This document shows positions 25,593 through 33,738 of a stretch of 64,000 nucleotides of DNA, piece by piece. This DNA is from Chloroflexota bacterium. Its GTDB lineage: Bacteria > Chloroflexota > Anaerolineae > B4-G1 > SLSP01. A model generated the notes under the pieces. That model did no database searches. It saw nothing but the letters and a program-made list of their open reading frames with translations, and was not told the origin of the DNA. The DNA lies in the NCBI GenBank assembly GCA_019873645.1, contig JAIOAX010000005.1, forward strand, positions 101,285 to 165,284, read 5' to 3'. The position numbers and the translations under genes are program-made. Position 1 is the stretch's first letter. Each line of letters opens with the position of its first letter.

Positions 25593-27470
25593 TCAGTCGC
25601 CGGAGTACGAGGGAATCAGCGCCTCGTAATCGGCGACGCTGCCGCCGTCGAAGCAACATTCGATAATGCGGCGTCCCAGCGGCAATAACTCGTTCGTGTA
25701 GAATTCCTTCAGGCACTTGTGGAAGAAGGTGGTCAGGATTTTTGCGCCGATGTCGTAAGCCTCTTCGCCCACTTCGGGCTGGATTTCCACTTTCGTCAAG
25801 TAATTCGTGATCATGCGGCCTTCGACCTGCAGGTAATGCAGGCGATAGCCAAGTAAGTTACAACGCGACGCGCGCAGTTGCTCCGGCTTGAAGGGCGCAA
25901 TGCCGCGCCGCGCCATATATTCACGGGCGATCCACTGCGGCATGAAGCCCACACGCCATGCACCGATGTACTGGTTGGGGCAGAGGATGTAGCGGGTGCG
26001 GATGTTGTCGCGGAACTGTTCCAGCAGCAGGTTGGCCTGATCCACTTTGCGTCCCGTAGCGAAGGGCCAGTACGAGCCGACGCCCTCGCTGCTCATCCCA
26101 TTGGTATCGGTAATGCTCGGATTCTCATAACCGCGCGGCGAGACCAGACGCCACAACCATGCCAATGCAGGCGGCAGCAGGTGGAACAGACCGATGATGC
26201 CATACGTAGGATTCTCGCGGGTGCAGGGTGGCGTGCGCACCCCAAAACTGCGGATGTCCACCCGCACCGGCCCGTTGACGACATCCGGCACGGCCGCGCG
26301 CGGTACAACGACGCGGGGGTTGGGGCAGCGTTTGCCGGGCGCATCCTCGGTGTGTTCCCAGATCAACGCACGTCCGCGCGGGACGGCGTCAATGTTCAAA
26401 AACAGCATCGGCGTGGTGGCTTCAGCCGTCAGGCGTTCCAGATGGACATCGGTGCCGTAGTGCTCGATGTGGTTGACGCGCACAAACCAGGCCTCCTCGG
26501 CGTCCTGAATCGTTAAGCGGCCGCTGTTTTTCTGAATCGCCGGATGACACACGGCCATGTCATCGGCAATGGGATTCAAATCGCAGGTGCGCGGGATTTC
26601 GAGGTAACGCTTCTCGCCGGTGACAATGTTCTCGCCGAGCAACAACCGCCCGTCGGGTTCGCGGTGCGCCTGTTCCAGCATCTCGCTCTTGCCGCCCCCG
26701 CTGGCGCCCTCGTGCATGATGACGACCGTGTTATCGTAAGGCGTGACAACGCGCACGGCAGAACAATGCGCCGTGACCCAGCCTTCGTGCTCGCCCTGGG
26801 TGATCAACATCCCATAGACGCCCTTTTTGGCGCTGGGACCGGGGTAGAGATTGTAGGAGAACATCTCATGCAGATCGTCCAACCGATTGTGGACGACCAC
26901 CTGTTTCCCCTCAAAATGCGTATGCCGAAAGGTCGGAGCGACGTAGATAATCGCCGCAGGGTGAAAATCGGGTGGAATCTCGGCGGCGGGGGTGATGCCT
27001 TGCAGGAGGGCCAACCCCAAGGCAAAGAAACCCGCATTGGCCGGCGCGATACAGAGTGTCTCGCTGCCCAGACCTTTTGGCCCGGCGGTGAAAGCAAAGA
27101 TCACCAACGGCTGAGTCTTGAGCCAGTCGAAGGTGGCCTGGCGCAACGCATGGAAATCTTCGCCATAACGCTCTTTGAAGGTAGGCTTATCGGTGGGCTT
27201 GGCATCGGCAATCACCATGCAATCCGGGTCGCGGCGGCGCATGTACGGCTCGGGGTAATTGACCGCGACGCCGTTGCGCACCCGGCACACCGTCGCCTCG
27301 ACGACCTTGCCGCGGTCGGGGATCTCGTAGCTGACTTCGGTGTAACTGCTGCCCAGGCCGCCGCAGGCCATGTTGACCAGCTCGTTGATCGAACTGGCGA
27401 CAATCACGGAGGGACATGCTTCCAGAATCCGCCGCGCCTCCTCCGGCGGATTGAAAATATGCCAATCCAT
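25593..27470 (-). CDS. DUF4914 family protein with P-loop-like motif
   Basis: 625 residues from the ATG at 27470, chosen because AAAGGAG lies eight bases upstream and the protein then begins M-D-W-H-I-F-N-P-P-E-E, as I recall for DUF4914 proteins. It is soluble, with no signal peptide or membrane segment. G-A-S-G-G-G-K-S-E-M (about residue 250) is a P-loop of the type seen in HPr kinase and PEP carboxykinase-like enzymes, so nucleotide binding is likely. Other conserved-looking stretches are C-P-N-P-R-V-V-V-P and T-D-T-N-G-M-S-S-E-G-V-G-S. The reaction is unknown to me; a kinase or carboxykinase-like activity is an inference from the P-loop only. It appears to be a single-gene unit with its own promoter. 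Confidence 0.7.
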   Translation of the reverse strand: MDWHIFNPPEEARRILEACPSVIVASSINELVNMACGGLGSSYTEVSYEIPDRGKVVEATVCRVRNGVAVNYPEPYMRRRDPDCMVIADAKPTDKPTFKERYGEDFHALRQATFDWLKTQPLVIFAFTAGPKGLGSETLCIAPANAGFFALGLALLQGITPAAEIPPDFHPAAIIYVAPTFRHTHFEGKQVVVHNRLDDLHEMFSYNLYPGPSAKKGVYGMLITQGEHEGWVTAHCSAVRVVTPYDNTVVIMHEGASGGGKSEMLEQAHREPDGRLLLGENIVTGEKRYLEIPRTCDLNPIADDMAVCHPAIQKNSGRLTIQDAEEAWFVRVNHIEHYGTDVHLERLTAEATTPMLFLNIDAVPRGRALIWEHTEDAPGKRCPNPRVVVPRAAVPDVVNGPVRVDIRSFGVRTPPCTRENPTYGIIGLFHLLPPALAWLWRLVSPRGYENPSITDTNGMSSEGVGSYWPFATGRKVDQANLLLEQFRDNIRTRYILCPNQYIGAWRVGFMPQWIAREYMARRGIAPFKPEQLRASRCNLLGYRLHYLQVEGRMITNYLTKVEIQPEVGEEAYDIGAKILTTFFHKCLKEFYTNELLPLGRRIIECCFDGGSVADYEALIPSYSGD

Positions 27471-27551
27471 CGCATCTTCTCCTTTCCTTCTGAACTGCCG
27501 ATCGCGCGTTCCCGGGCTGGACGGGACGCGGCGACGAAGCCTATTCATATC

Positions 27552-27580
27552 ATCATAGCACAAAATGGATTTCTTGCCAG
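27552..27580 (-). promoter_or_regulatory. Probable promoter of the DUF4914 gene
   Basis: Minus strand: -35 CTGGCA (27575-27580), 17-base spacer, -10 TATGAT (27552-27557), about 80 bases before the start codon. Confidence 0.45.
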
Positions 27581-27661
27581 AAGGGTGCTTTTTTAGGGCT
27601 ATCGCATTTGGAAAACTTTGTCCCGTCGTGCTGTCTGTTGTGCCGCTAAAGCGGCGTTTTT

Positions 27662-27710
27662 AGGGGGGATTTTTGTGGCGGGGCGAAGCCCCGCCACAAA
27701 AATCCCCCTT
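27662..27710. repeat. Perfect 21-bp inverted repeat with 3-base loop
   Basis: Arms GGGGGATTTTTGTGGCGGGGC (27664-27684) and its exact complement (27688-27708), loop GAA. It lies between two divergent genes, so it is unlikely to be a terminator for either; it may be a dispersed palindromic element. Confidence 0.8.
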
Positions 27711-27786
27711 TCCCCGGCCTTCAGGCCGTATTCAGTTGCCGGAAGCAGCCAAATGCGATAGCCCTAGGTGCTTTTTAGAGGGGCGT

Positions 27787-27903
27787 TTTATCAGACACGG
27801 CAACTGGCGCGCTGGACAGACCGGTCTCCAGACCGCGCCTGCTGTGGCGCGGTCAGAGACCGGCCACAACAAGATTTGCCTCGAAGTTGAAATGCACCCA
27901 ATC
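27787..27903 (+). repeat. GGCCGGTCTCC-family repeat (family A), copy 4
   Basis: TTTATCAGACACGGCAACTG, GACCGGTCTCCAGACCGC, GTGGCGCGGTCAGAGACCGG, AAGTTGAAATGCACCC. This is the most complete copy and defines the ends shared with copy 1. Confidence 0.85.
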
Positions 27904-28158
27904 GGATAGCCGACTCTCTCAGTTTGGGATTTCCACGCGGTTATGCTAAAATTTGCTATCTGAATGGGTAAGCGCAGGATCGGTGTCCACCCGTACACGC
28001 CGACTTTCAGTCGGCGCCCCTGGGGAGACATATAGCCCTGACAGCTCTGCTGGCCGTAGGGGACTGCCTCTTCATACTTCACGAGGCGTCGGCGAAGCAG
28101 GTTGACTGCGGTAAAAGTCGCCCCCGTCCTGAAATGCCCTCCCCTTGTCCTATGCCCG

Positions 28159-28186
28159 TTGACGGCCGCCTGAAGTAGAATAAAAT
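28159..28186 (+). promoter_or_regulatory. Probable sigma-70 promoter of the seven-gene 7-deazaguanine/HerA-NurA operon
   Basis: -35 TTGACG (28159-28164), 16-base spacer, -10 TAAAAT (28181-28186), giving a leader of about 60 bases before yhhQ. No other good promoter is seen between here and 34800. Confidence 0.6.
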
Positions 28187-28202
28187 CAAAGAGGGAAGAA
28201 GA

Positions 28203-28280
28203 ATGAGTAGCCATCTTCGCGGTTTATCTGAATACCTGCTCTCGGAGTATAGCAATGACATTTCAACCCAGACCTTCTAG
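28203..28280 (+). CDS. Possible 25-residue leader peptide overlapping the yhhQ start
   Basis: AGAGGGAAGA lies before an ATG at 28203; the frame ends at TAG 28278-28280, inside yhhQ in another frame. It could couple or tune translation of yhhQ, or be chance. No family resemblance. Confidence 0.25.
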   Translation: MSSHLRGLSEYLLSEYSNDISTQTF

Positions 28281-28938
28281 GTGGTTTATTATTGTCATCG
28301 CGGTCTTTATCACCTGCTTGCTTACCGCCAACATTATCGCGGTCAAGCTGGTGAACATCTTTGGGCTTGTATTGCCCGCTGCTGTGGTGGTTTTTCCCAT
28401 CAGCTACATCGCCGGGGACGTGTTGACCGAGGTTTACGGTTATCGCCTGGCGCGCCGGGTGATCTGGCTGGGCTTTCTGTGCAACCTGATCGCTGTAATC
28501 GCCATTTGGGTTGGAAACATTCTGCCCCCCGCTCCCTTTTGGGATGGGCAGGATGCCTATCAAACGATCCTCGGTGCCACGCCACGTCTCCTGGCGGCTT
28601 CGTTCCTCGCCTATCTGGTGGGCAGTTTTGCCAATGCGTATGTATTGGCGAAGATGAAGATTGTCACCCAAGGCCGCTGGCTGTGGACGCGCACCATCGG
28701 CTCAACGCTGGTCGGTGAAGGATTGGATTCGCTGGTCTTTATCACCGCAGCATTTTGGGGAACGATTCCGTTGGCGGGGATGGTGTCCGCGATTGTGACA
28801 CAGTGGCTTTTCAAGACGTTGTATGAGACTCTGGCGACACCTTTCACCTATCAGGTAGTTAAATTCCTCAAGCGGCAAGAAGGTATGGATGTGTACGACT
28901 ACGATACACGCTTCAACCCCTTGCTGGTTGGCGAGTGA
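28255..28938 (+). CDS. yhhQ: Queuosine precursor transporter (VUT/YhhQ family)
   Basis: 227 residues with about six membrane helices, usual for the YhhQ/DUF165 family, which moves queuosine precursors such as preQ0 and preQ1 across the inner membrane. Family-like features: C-L-L-T-A-N-I-I-A-V-K-L in helix 1, F-P-I-S-Y-I-A-G-D-V-L-T-E-V-Y-G-Y (substrate-site acidic residues), L-V-G-S-F-A-N-A-Y-V-L-A-K-M-K, and G-E-G-L-D-S-L-V-F-I. It is the first gene of a tight plus-strand operon that ends with a TGT-like base-exchange enzyme, so the imported 7-deazaguanine may feed that enzyme and not only tRNA. GGAG lies nine bases before the ATG. Confidence 0.85.
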   Translation: MTFQPRPSRWFIIVIAVFITCLLTANIIAVKLVNIFGLVLPAAVVVFPISYIAGDVLTEVYGYRLARRVIWLGFLCNLIAVIAIWVGNILPPAPFWDGQDAYQTILGATPRLLAASFLAYLVGSFANAYVLAKMKIVTQGRWLWTRTIGSTLVGEGLDSLVFITAAFWGTIPLAGMVSAIVTQWLFKTLYETLATPFTYQVVKFLKRQEGMDVYDYDTRFNPLLVGE

Positions 28939-28966
28939 AGTCAAAACGTGCAGGGAGGATTAGGAG

Positions 28967-29332
28967 ATGCAACACGTAGCTCCAGTGATGCTCGAAACGG
29001 TCAAGCCGCCGGTTCGGGGATGGATGGATATCCAGGTGCGCCTCACAGCCAACATCCAGGTTACGGCGGACGCGGCGCGCAAGCGCGTCAGCGTCTTCGT
29101 GGGCGACCGGATCGCGGATTTGTTGCATGGCGAAACCCCGGCAATGCTCGTCAGCGAGACCGGCGTCTATTGGCGCGTGCCGGTCGTGCTCTCATCGCGT
29201 TCGTATGGGCGGATTGGGCCGGTGGGCGCGATAGATGTGGACGTCGAGACCGGCGAGCTGCGTGTGGATGAGCAAATCATCGCGGAGATCGAACGCAATG
29301 CCGAGCGTTTTGCTGTCAGCGCCGCACTTTGA
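28967..29332 (+). CDS. Unknown 121-residue protein coupled to a C39-like peptidase
   Basis: Not recognised. A soluble, mixed alpha/beta protein of 121 residues; the middle holds beta-rich sequence (I-Q-V-R-L-T-A-N-I-Q-V-T-A-D-A-A-R) and the end is an acidic helix (E-Q-I-I-A-E-I-E-R-N-A-E-R-F). GGAGGATTAGGAG lies directly before the ATG. It starts 28 bases after yhhQ and its last 35 bases overlap the next gene, so the two are translated together and may form a complex or a regulator/peptidase pair. No catalytic or DNA-binding motif is visible. Confidence 0.6.
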   Translation: MQHVAPVMLETVKPPVRGWMDIQVRLTANIQVTADAARKRVSVFVGDRIADLLHGETPAMLVSETGVYWRVPVVLSSRSYGRIGPVGAIDVDVETGELRVDEQIIAEIERNAERFAVSAAL

Positions 29333-29756
29333 GCAGTCACGCGACGGCATGTGTTTGCCGGCGTGTGTGCGTATGGTGCTGGCCTACTGGGGACGCTGGA
29401 TGACCGAAGCCGAGATCGCCAGCTTGTTGGGGACAAAGGTATTTGGGACGGCCATTTCTAATGTAATGCGGCTGACCCGTCTGGGGTATGGCGTCCAATA
29501 CGGCCATTTGGACCCGGCTCAACTCCGCCAGGAACCCGGGCCGGTCATCGTCCGCCTCTGGACAGGATTTTTGGACTACTGGACGGTCGAAACATCTCAC
29601 GTGGCGGTGGTGGTCGGTATGGACGATAGGTATGTTTATCTGAATGACCCGGCCTGTTCTGAATATCCCCAGCGAACAGCAATTCCTGGTTCCCGGGCAG
29701 CCTGGGCCGAGTATGATGAGACCGCGGTCATTATTAGGCCCAAAGGCGATAGCTAG
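29298..29756 (+). CDS. Papain-like cysteine peptidase, C39-type domain
   Basis: 152 residues from the ATG at 29298 (an upstream frame to 29235 exists but reads as shadow of the previous gene). The C39-like pattern is clear: H-F-E-Q13-S-R-D-G-M-C19 with oxyanion Gln 13 and nucleophile Cys 19, V-E-T-S-H101-V-A-V-V-V-G as catalytic His, and L-N-D117-P-A as the third residue. There is no signal peptide, transporter domain or membrane helix, so it acts inside the cell. C39 domains normally cut after double-glycine leaders in peptide exporters; here it is a stand-alone protein in an operon of nucleic-acid enzymes. Its target could be a neighbouring protein, but this is inference. Confidence 0.75.
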   Translation: MPSVLLSAPHFEQSRDGMCLPACVRMVLAYWGRWMTEAEIASLLGTKVFGTAISNVMRLTRLGYGVQYGHLDPAQLRQEPGPVIVRLWTGFLDYWTVETSHVAVVVGMDDRYVYLNDPACSEYPQRTAIPGSRAAWAEYDETAVIIRPKGDS

Positions 29757-29761
29757 GCGCA

Positions 29762-30496
29762 ATGTCTGAATCACCCATTCCCCGCTTGCTCATCCTTTCT
29801 TGTTCACGGCGCAAAAACCCTGCAGTTGAATTATTGCCTGCTTTGGAGCGCTACGACGGGCCGCTCTTCCGAATCGTGCGCAAATATCAGCGCGAATCCA
29901 GGGTGGACGCCGACGCACTCGATGTATTCGTGCTCTCTGCTGATTTGGGCCTCATTTCAGGTCATACGCCCATTCCCGATTATGACCGCCGGATGACCCA
30001 CGCCCGCGCCGCCGAACTCCGCCCAAAAGTTTTGGGTGAAATGATCCGTGTGATGCATGCACGGCCATATCGAGAAATTTGCATTGCAATGGGACAGGAT
30101 TATTTATTAGCACTGGAAGGATACGAACGGATAATCTCTGACGGAATCCAGGTGACGACCTGTGATGGTGGTTACGGCAGACAACAGACGATGCTCCGCA
30201 ACTGGCTATACGGCGCGGATTTACCCCGATGTCCCATTTCACAGATGCAGGTGAAACTGCACGGCGTCGAGATCAATTACCGTCCCGAAGAGGTCATGGA
30301 GATTGCCCGGAAAGGCTTGGCTACGAACGGCGGCGATCCAACGCACTATCAGGCCTGGTACGTGCAGGTGGACGATCAGCGTGTATCGGTCAAGTGGTTG
30401 GTGAGTCTGCTGACGGGATTGCCGGTTGCGAGGTTTCACACAGAACAAGCCTGTCGGCTATTGGCACGATTAGGAATGCAGGTAAACAAAATATGA
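29762..30496 (+). CDS. DUF6884/YaaA-like protein with C-terminal helical module
   Basis: 244 residues. The N-terminal half (about 7-150) begins L-L-I-L-S-C-S-R-R-K and continues with F-V-L-S-A-D-L-G-L-I-S and P-D-Y-D-R-R-M, a pattern shared with DUF6884 and the wider YaaA group. In the Dpd DNA-modification system, DpdC carries a YaaA/DUF328-type domain linked to processing of the 7-deazaguanine base, so a base-tailoring role fits the context; homology to DpdC itself is not shown. The C-terminal about 50 residues (Y-Q-A-W-Y-V...K-W-L-V-S-L-L-T-G-L-P...F-H-T-E-Q-A) look like a separate small module I cannot name. It starts five bases after the peptidase gene and its stop overlaps the next start (ATGA). 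Confidence 0.65.
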   Translation: MSESPIPRLLILSCSRRKNPAVELLPALERYDGPLFRIVRKYQRESRVDADALDVFVLSADLGLISGHTPIPDYDRRMTHARAAELRPKVLGEMIRVMHARPYREICIAMGQDYLLALEGYERIISDGIQVTTCDGGYGRQQTMLRNWLYGADLPRCPISQMQVKLHGVEINYRPEEVMEIARKGLATNGGDPTHYQAWYVQVDDQRVSVKWLVSLLTGLPVARFHTEQACRLLARLGMQVNKI

Positions 30497-31986
30497 CTCT
30501 AGCGGATAAGCCTAATCACCGTCTCACTGAGGATGGAGTACGCGAGGATTTACAACGTCAACCCCATCTCTTTATGAAGTTAGCGCAAAATGCGCTAACT
30601 GTGGCGGAGAGCCTGCGCAGTAATTATTTTCATAACACTGCACATTTTATTGCGTTACTCCGCCGTGCAATGGTACAGGCGTCACAAGGCAAACGATCTG
30701 AACCAATTTTAACCACATACCCAATAAAGAATGCAGAGTGGAGTGCGCTTCAAAACGAGGTGGTCACTTTTATAGATGGCGGTGTGGGACAAGTTCAGAT
30801 TTCGAGTCAGGTACCGATATTATTGCGAGTTGGGTCATATTGTGTGCGTACTGGCGAGCGAAGGTTATCAGAACGAGAACAATTTGGCTATTACCCCGTT
30901 ATCCTGGGGGATTTGGAGGGAGGAAGCAAGGAACGCAAAGATTTCATTGACATTGTGCGTATTACGGCCGAACTTTTGGGGGGATTAGCAGCGTTGGAAC
31001 GCACACCTGACCTGCGCGTACTGATGTTCCACGGACCGCTGGTGTACCTGGTCGGCAATTACGCCGGGCATACACCATTTACCGAGAAGGACATTGACCT
31101 GTTCCTTCGTCAATATGCTCCTGGAAGTGATTTAGGCCAACAGCTCAAAGAAGACTTTTTGAAAGAAGCCAGACTGGATATCTATCCCAAGATCACACGC
31201 CGACCAACTGAATGGATAAGCCGGAGGGTTTTCGAGCCGCTGTCCTGGATGGCTTTTCTCTACCGCAGGTTAATCGCTGTGGCACGCACGCGGCGGCCAG
31301 TACCCATCATCGCTGGTGTTGTGGAACGCGGTTCACTGCGTGAGTTCAGTGAGTCGGTGCTGCTGGCGCGGGTATTTCGTGGATTACGGAACAACGGGAA
31401 GGAAAACTATTTCAACGAGCTATATGGCCGCTCGGATTTGAACTCGGAAAGGGATTTTCTAGATCGCTTGGGGTATACGGACACTTTGCTTTTGGCGATG
31501 CTTCTTCAACCCGGTGAATATTCAGAACCCTGGATGATAGACAAGTACAAGAGCTTAAGTGACAATATCCATGTGGCTCTGCCGGGCATGGCTGGCGTTG
31601 AACCTGTGAAGATCGGAAGAGCGTCGTATCCTCCAATTGGATTTCCTGCTGTGCGGGGGTGCTATGTTCATGTTTCCGAGACTACCGAGCCAATCCGGGT
31701 AGAAGTTTTTTCGGAATTGGGTGATGAGCAAATCGTCGAAGCCGGTCGGAGAGCATATCTATACTCGCAACTATTGCCCGGTTATGGCTTTCCTGTAGGA
31801 TTAGATATCGTGGACAAGTACGCCCATGTGCCTGACTGGCTAACCAACGCTTATAGTAAACTCATCCGTTATCATTTGGGAATCAGCCTCCAGCAAGGCG
31901 AGATTCGCGATGATCAAATGCGCCGGATTTTGATTCAAGCGATTTATATGACGCACCGCGATTGGTTGTTTAGGCCCAAAAGCTAA
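30493..31986 (+). CDS. NurA-domain nuclease-like protein
   Basis: 497 residues from the ATG at 30493, which overlaps the stop of the previous gene; the longer open frame to 30229 is antisense-like shadow. The pattern is NurA-like: F-I-D95-G-G (the DG[S/G] metal motif), then R-V-L-M-F-H-G-P-L near 180, V-V-E-R-G-S-L near 280, and a C-terminal G-Y-G-F-P-V-G-L-D-I-V-D-K-Y-A-H-V-P. NurA is a 5'-3' exonuclease/endonuclease that works with HerA ATPase at DNA ends. The HerA-like gene follows ten bases later. At the second acidic motif this protein has His where I expect Asp (HGPL, not DGxL). The gene is clearly richer in A+T than its neighbours, suggesting transfer. Confidence 0.7.
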   Translation: MTLADKPNHRLTEDGVREDLQRQPHLFMKLAQNALTVAESLRSNYFHNTAHFIALLRRAMVQASQGKRSEPILTTYPIKNAEWSALQNEVVTFIDGGVGQVQISSQVPILLRVGSYCVRTGERRLSEREQFGYYPVILGDLEGGSKERKDFIDIVRITAELLGGLAALERTPDLRVLMFHGPLVYLVGNYAGHTPFTEKDIDLFLRQYAPGSDLGQQLKEDFLKEARLDIYPKITRRPTEWISRRVFEPLSWMAFLYRRLIAVARTRRPVPIIAGVVERGSLREFSESVLLARVFRGLRNNGKENYFNELYGRSDLNSERDFLDRLGYTDTLLLAMLLQPGEYSEPWMIDKYKSLSDNIHVALPGMAGVEPVKIGRASYPPIGFPAVRGCYVHVSETTEPIRVEVFSELGDEQIVEAGRRAYLYSQLLPGYGFPVGLDIVDKYAHVPDWLTNAYSKLIRYHLGISLQQGEIRDDQMRRILIQAIYMTHRDWLFRPKS

Positions 31987-31996
31987 GGGGGAACAC

Positions 31997-33736
31997 ATGC
32001 CTGAAATTCTCGACAAGAACCGTTACGTCGGCACCCTGGTTGGTGAGAGTACCAGCCGCGAGTTCAGATTGGCTGTAGCCCATGAGACCATCCGCGAACA
32101 AGATATTATTGCTGTAGATGCAGAATTGCGCCGTCCAGATACCGACGAGCCGCCAGAGAAGATTCGAGTTTGGGCCAAAGTGCAACGTATCGAACGTATC
32201 AATCCGCTGTTCCCCCGAGAAGCTGGTCATGAACTTGCTGCGACTCGGACTGACCCATTTGACACCGTGCTATCGCTCAGTCGTGAAATGGTTACTGCGG
32301 TGTGTCAGGTACTGGGAGCTGAACCGTTGGATGGCAGCGCAAAAGGCAAACTGGATCACCTGCGTTATCCCCCGCAGCCGGCTACGAGCGCCTATCGCCC
32401 TGATTCAGGCGATATTGCGCGTGTGGTGTTGGGCGAACTGGAGCAAAAGAAAAATCGCGCATTGGATATTGCTACTCTGGCAAACAGAAAAGAGGTTAAC
32501 GTCAGTGTAGATGGGCATGCTATTGTGACTCGCCACCTGGCGATTCTGGCAATGACCGGCGCCGGTAAAAGTTGGACAGCACGCCGAATTATTGAACAAC
32601 TGGCGAATAAAAACTATCCCATCGTTATTTTCGATCCCCATGGCGACTATACCGGGTTAGCTGAGGTGCCCAATCTCAAAAATCGAGTGCGGCGTTACTA
32701 TGCACAATTTCCACTCTTTGAGGAAGATAGTGATACTGTAGCAGAAATAGTCAGTACTCTTGGCTATGGCCTTACTGACACTATGCGTGGACGCTTTGAT
32801 GATGTTTTCCGGGCGGCCAAATCATTTATCGTAGACGATGAGGAAGAGATGAAACAGCGCACTGAATGGTTGTCCAAGATCATTGGTAACCCCAACGTGA
32901 ATCAGTATGGTGTCAAGGCAAATATGTGGTTAATTGCAAATCTGGCTCAAGCAGGAGAAATCATTTTAGGAAAGGCTAACCGGGAAGGCCAGGATAAACT
33001 TAGGGATTGGGGTTGGGATGGGTTTCGTAACTATACGGGCACTGACCGGAGGACTTTGGAAGGCATCAAAAAACGCGCCTATCGGGCGGCTGCAGCGCTC
33101 CAGCGGATGGAAAAAACCAATCAAATTGTGGCGCGAAGCGCATCTCCATTGCCTACCGACCGCAAAGAATTGGTCAAGTATGGTCAGATTAGCGTAGTTG
33201 CGTTAGCTGGCTACACAGGTGATTTTCAAGCTACCCTTTACAATATCATTGCCAGCGATATTTTCGAATCTAAAGTAGCAGGGGAACTCGATTTGCCCGT
33301 TTTGTTTTTACTGGAAGAGGCTCATAATTTTGCTCCTGCTCACGCTAATACACCTGCAGAACAACAATCTATTATGGTTACCAAGCAAATTGCCCAAGAA
33401 GGACGTAAATTTGGCGTTGGATTGATCCTTATCAGCCAACGTCCCTCTCGTCTTGATGAAACTACGCTATCGCAATGCAACTCTTATATCATTATGCGTA
33501 TGGTCAATCCGGCTGACCAGAACTATGTGCGCCGTGTGGTGGAAACATTGGGTGAGGATGAGGCGCGCATGTTACCCGATTTGGACGTGGGTGAAGCCAT
33601 CTTGTCTGGACAGTTGATCAACTTTCCGGTCTTGGTCAGAATGAAAGCGCCTGAATCTCAGGGTGAGCACGAAGAAAAAGACGCTTTTGACGCCTTGGAA
33701 GAAGCTCACCGTCAGACTGCACAACTTGGAAGATAA
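31997..33736 (+). CDS. HerA/FtsK-family ATPase (DUF87)
   Basis: 579 residues. An N-terminal beta-barrel-like HAS domain (about 1-150) precedes a RecA-fold ATPase: Walker A M-T-G-A-G-K-S-W near 186, then V-I-F-D-P-H-G-D-Y, the HerA motif after it, and Walker B L-F-L-L-E-E-A-H-N-F near 437. L-I-S-Q-R-P-S near 478 is the sensor/arginine region. HerA forms hexameric DNA translocases that load partner nucleases. The NurA-like gene lies ten bases upstream and the TGT-like gene begins two bases downstream, so the three are almost surely made together. AAGGGGGA precedes the ATG. Base use is A+T-richer than the flanking chromosome. Confidence 0.9.
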   Translation: MPEILDKNRYVGTLVGESTSREFRLAVAHETIREQDIIAVDAELRRPDTDEPPEKIRVWAKVQRIERINPLFPREAGHELAATRTDPFDTVLSLSREMVTAVCQVLGAEPLDGSAKGKLDHLRYPPQPATSAYRPDSGDIARVVLGELEQKKNRALDIATLANRKEVNVSVDGHAIVTRHLAILAMTGAGKSWTARRIIEQLANKNYPIVIFDPHGDYTGLAEVPNLKNRVRRYYAQFPLFEEDSDTVAEIVSTLGYGLTDTMRGRFDDVFRAAKSFIVDDEEEMKQRTEWLSKIIGNPNVNQYGVKANMWLIANLAQAGEIILGKANREGQDKLRDWGWDGFRNYTGTDRRTLEGIKKRAYRAAAALQRMEKTNQIVARSASPLPTDRKELVKYGQISVVALAGYTGDFQATLYNIIASDIFESKVAGELDLPVLFLLEEAHNFAPAHANTPAEQQSIMVTKQIAQEGRKFGVGLILISQRPSRLDETTLSQCNSYIIMRMVNPADQNYVRRVVETLGEDEARMLPDLDVGEAILSGQLINFPVLVRMKAPESQGEHEEKDAFDALEEAHRQTAQLGR

Positions 33737-33738
33737 AC

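Larger units (their letters stand above)
27471..28254. other. 784-bp intergenic region between divergent genes
   Basis: Contains the DUF4914 leader and promoter (27552-27580), a 21-bp perfect hairpin (27664-27708), a small GGCCTTCAGGCC palindrome (27716-27727), family A copy 4 (27787-27903), a small hairpin CGCCGACTTTCAGTCGGCG (27998-28016), and the operon promoter (28159-28186). I looked for a preQ1-type riboswitch before yhhQ and saw no convincing one. Confidence 0.6.

Noticed and set aside
27904..28254. preQ1 riboswitch before yhhQ
   Set aside because: I found only a small CGCCGACTTTCAGTCGGCG hairpin upstream of the promoter and no convincing H-type pseudoknot with an A-rich tail in the leader. 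A covariance-model search would settle it.
30229..30492. 88 extra residues at the N-terminus of the NurA-like protein
   Set aside because: This part overlaps the DUF6884 gene in another frame; the ATGA overlap at 30493 gives a normal coupled start.
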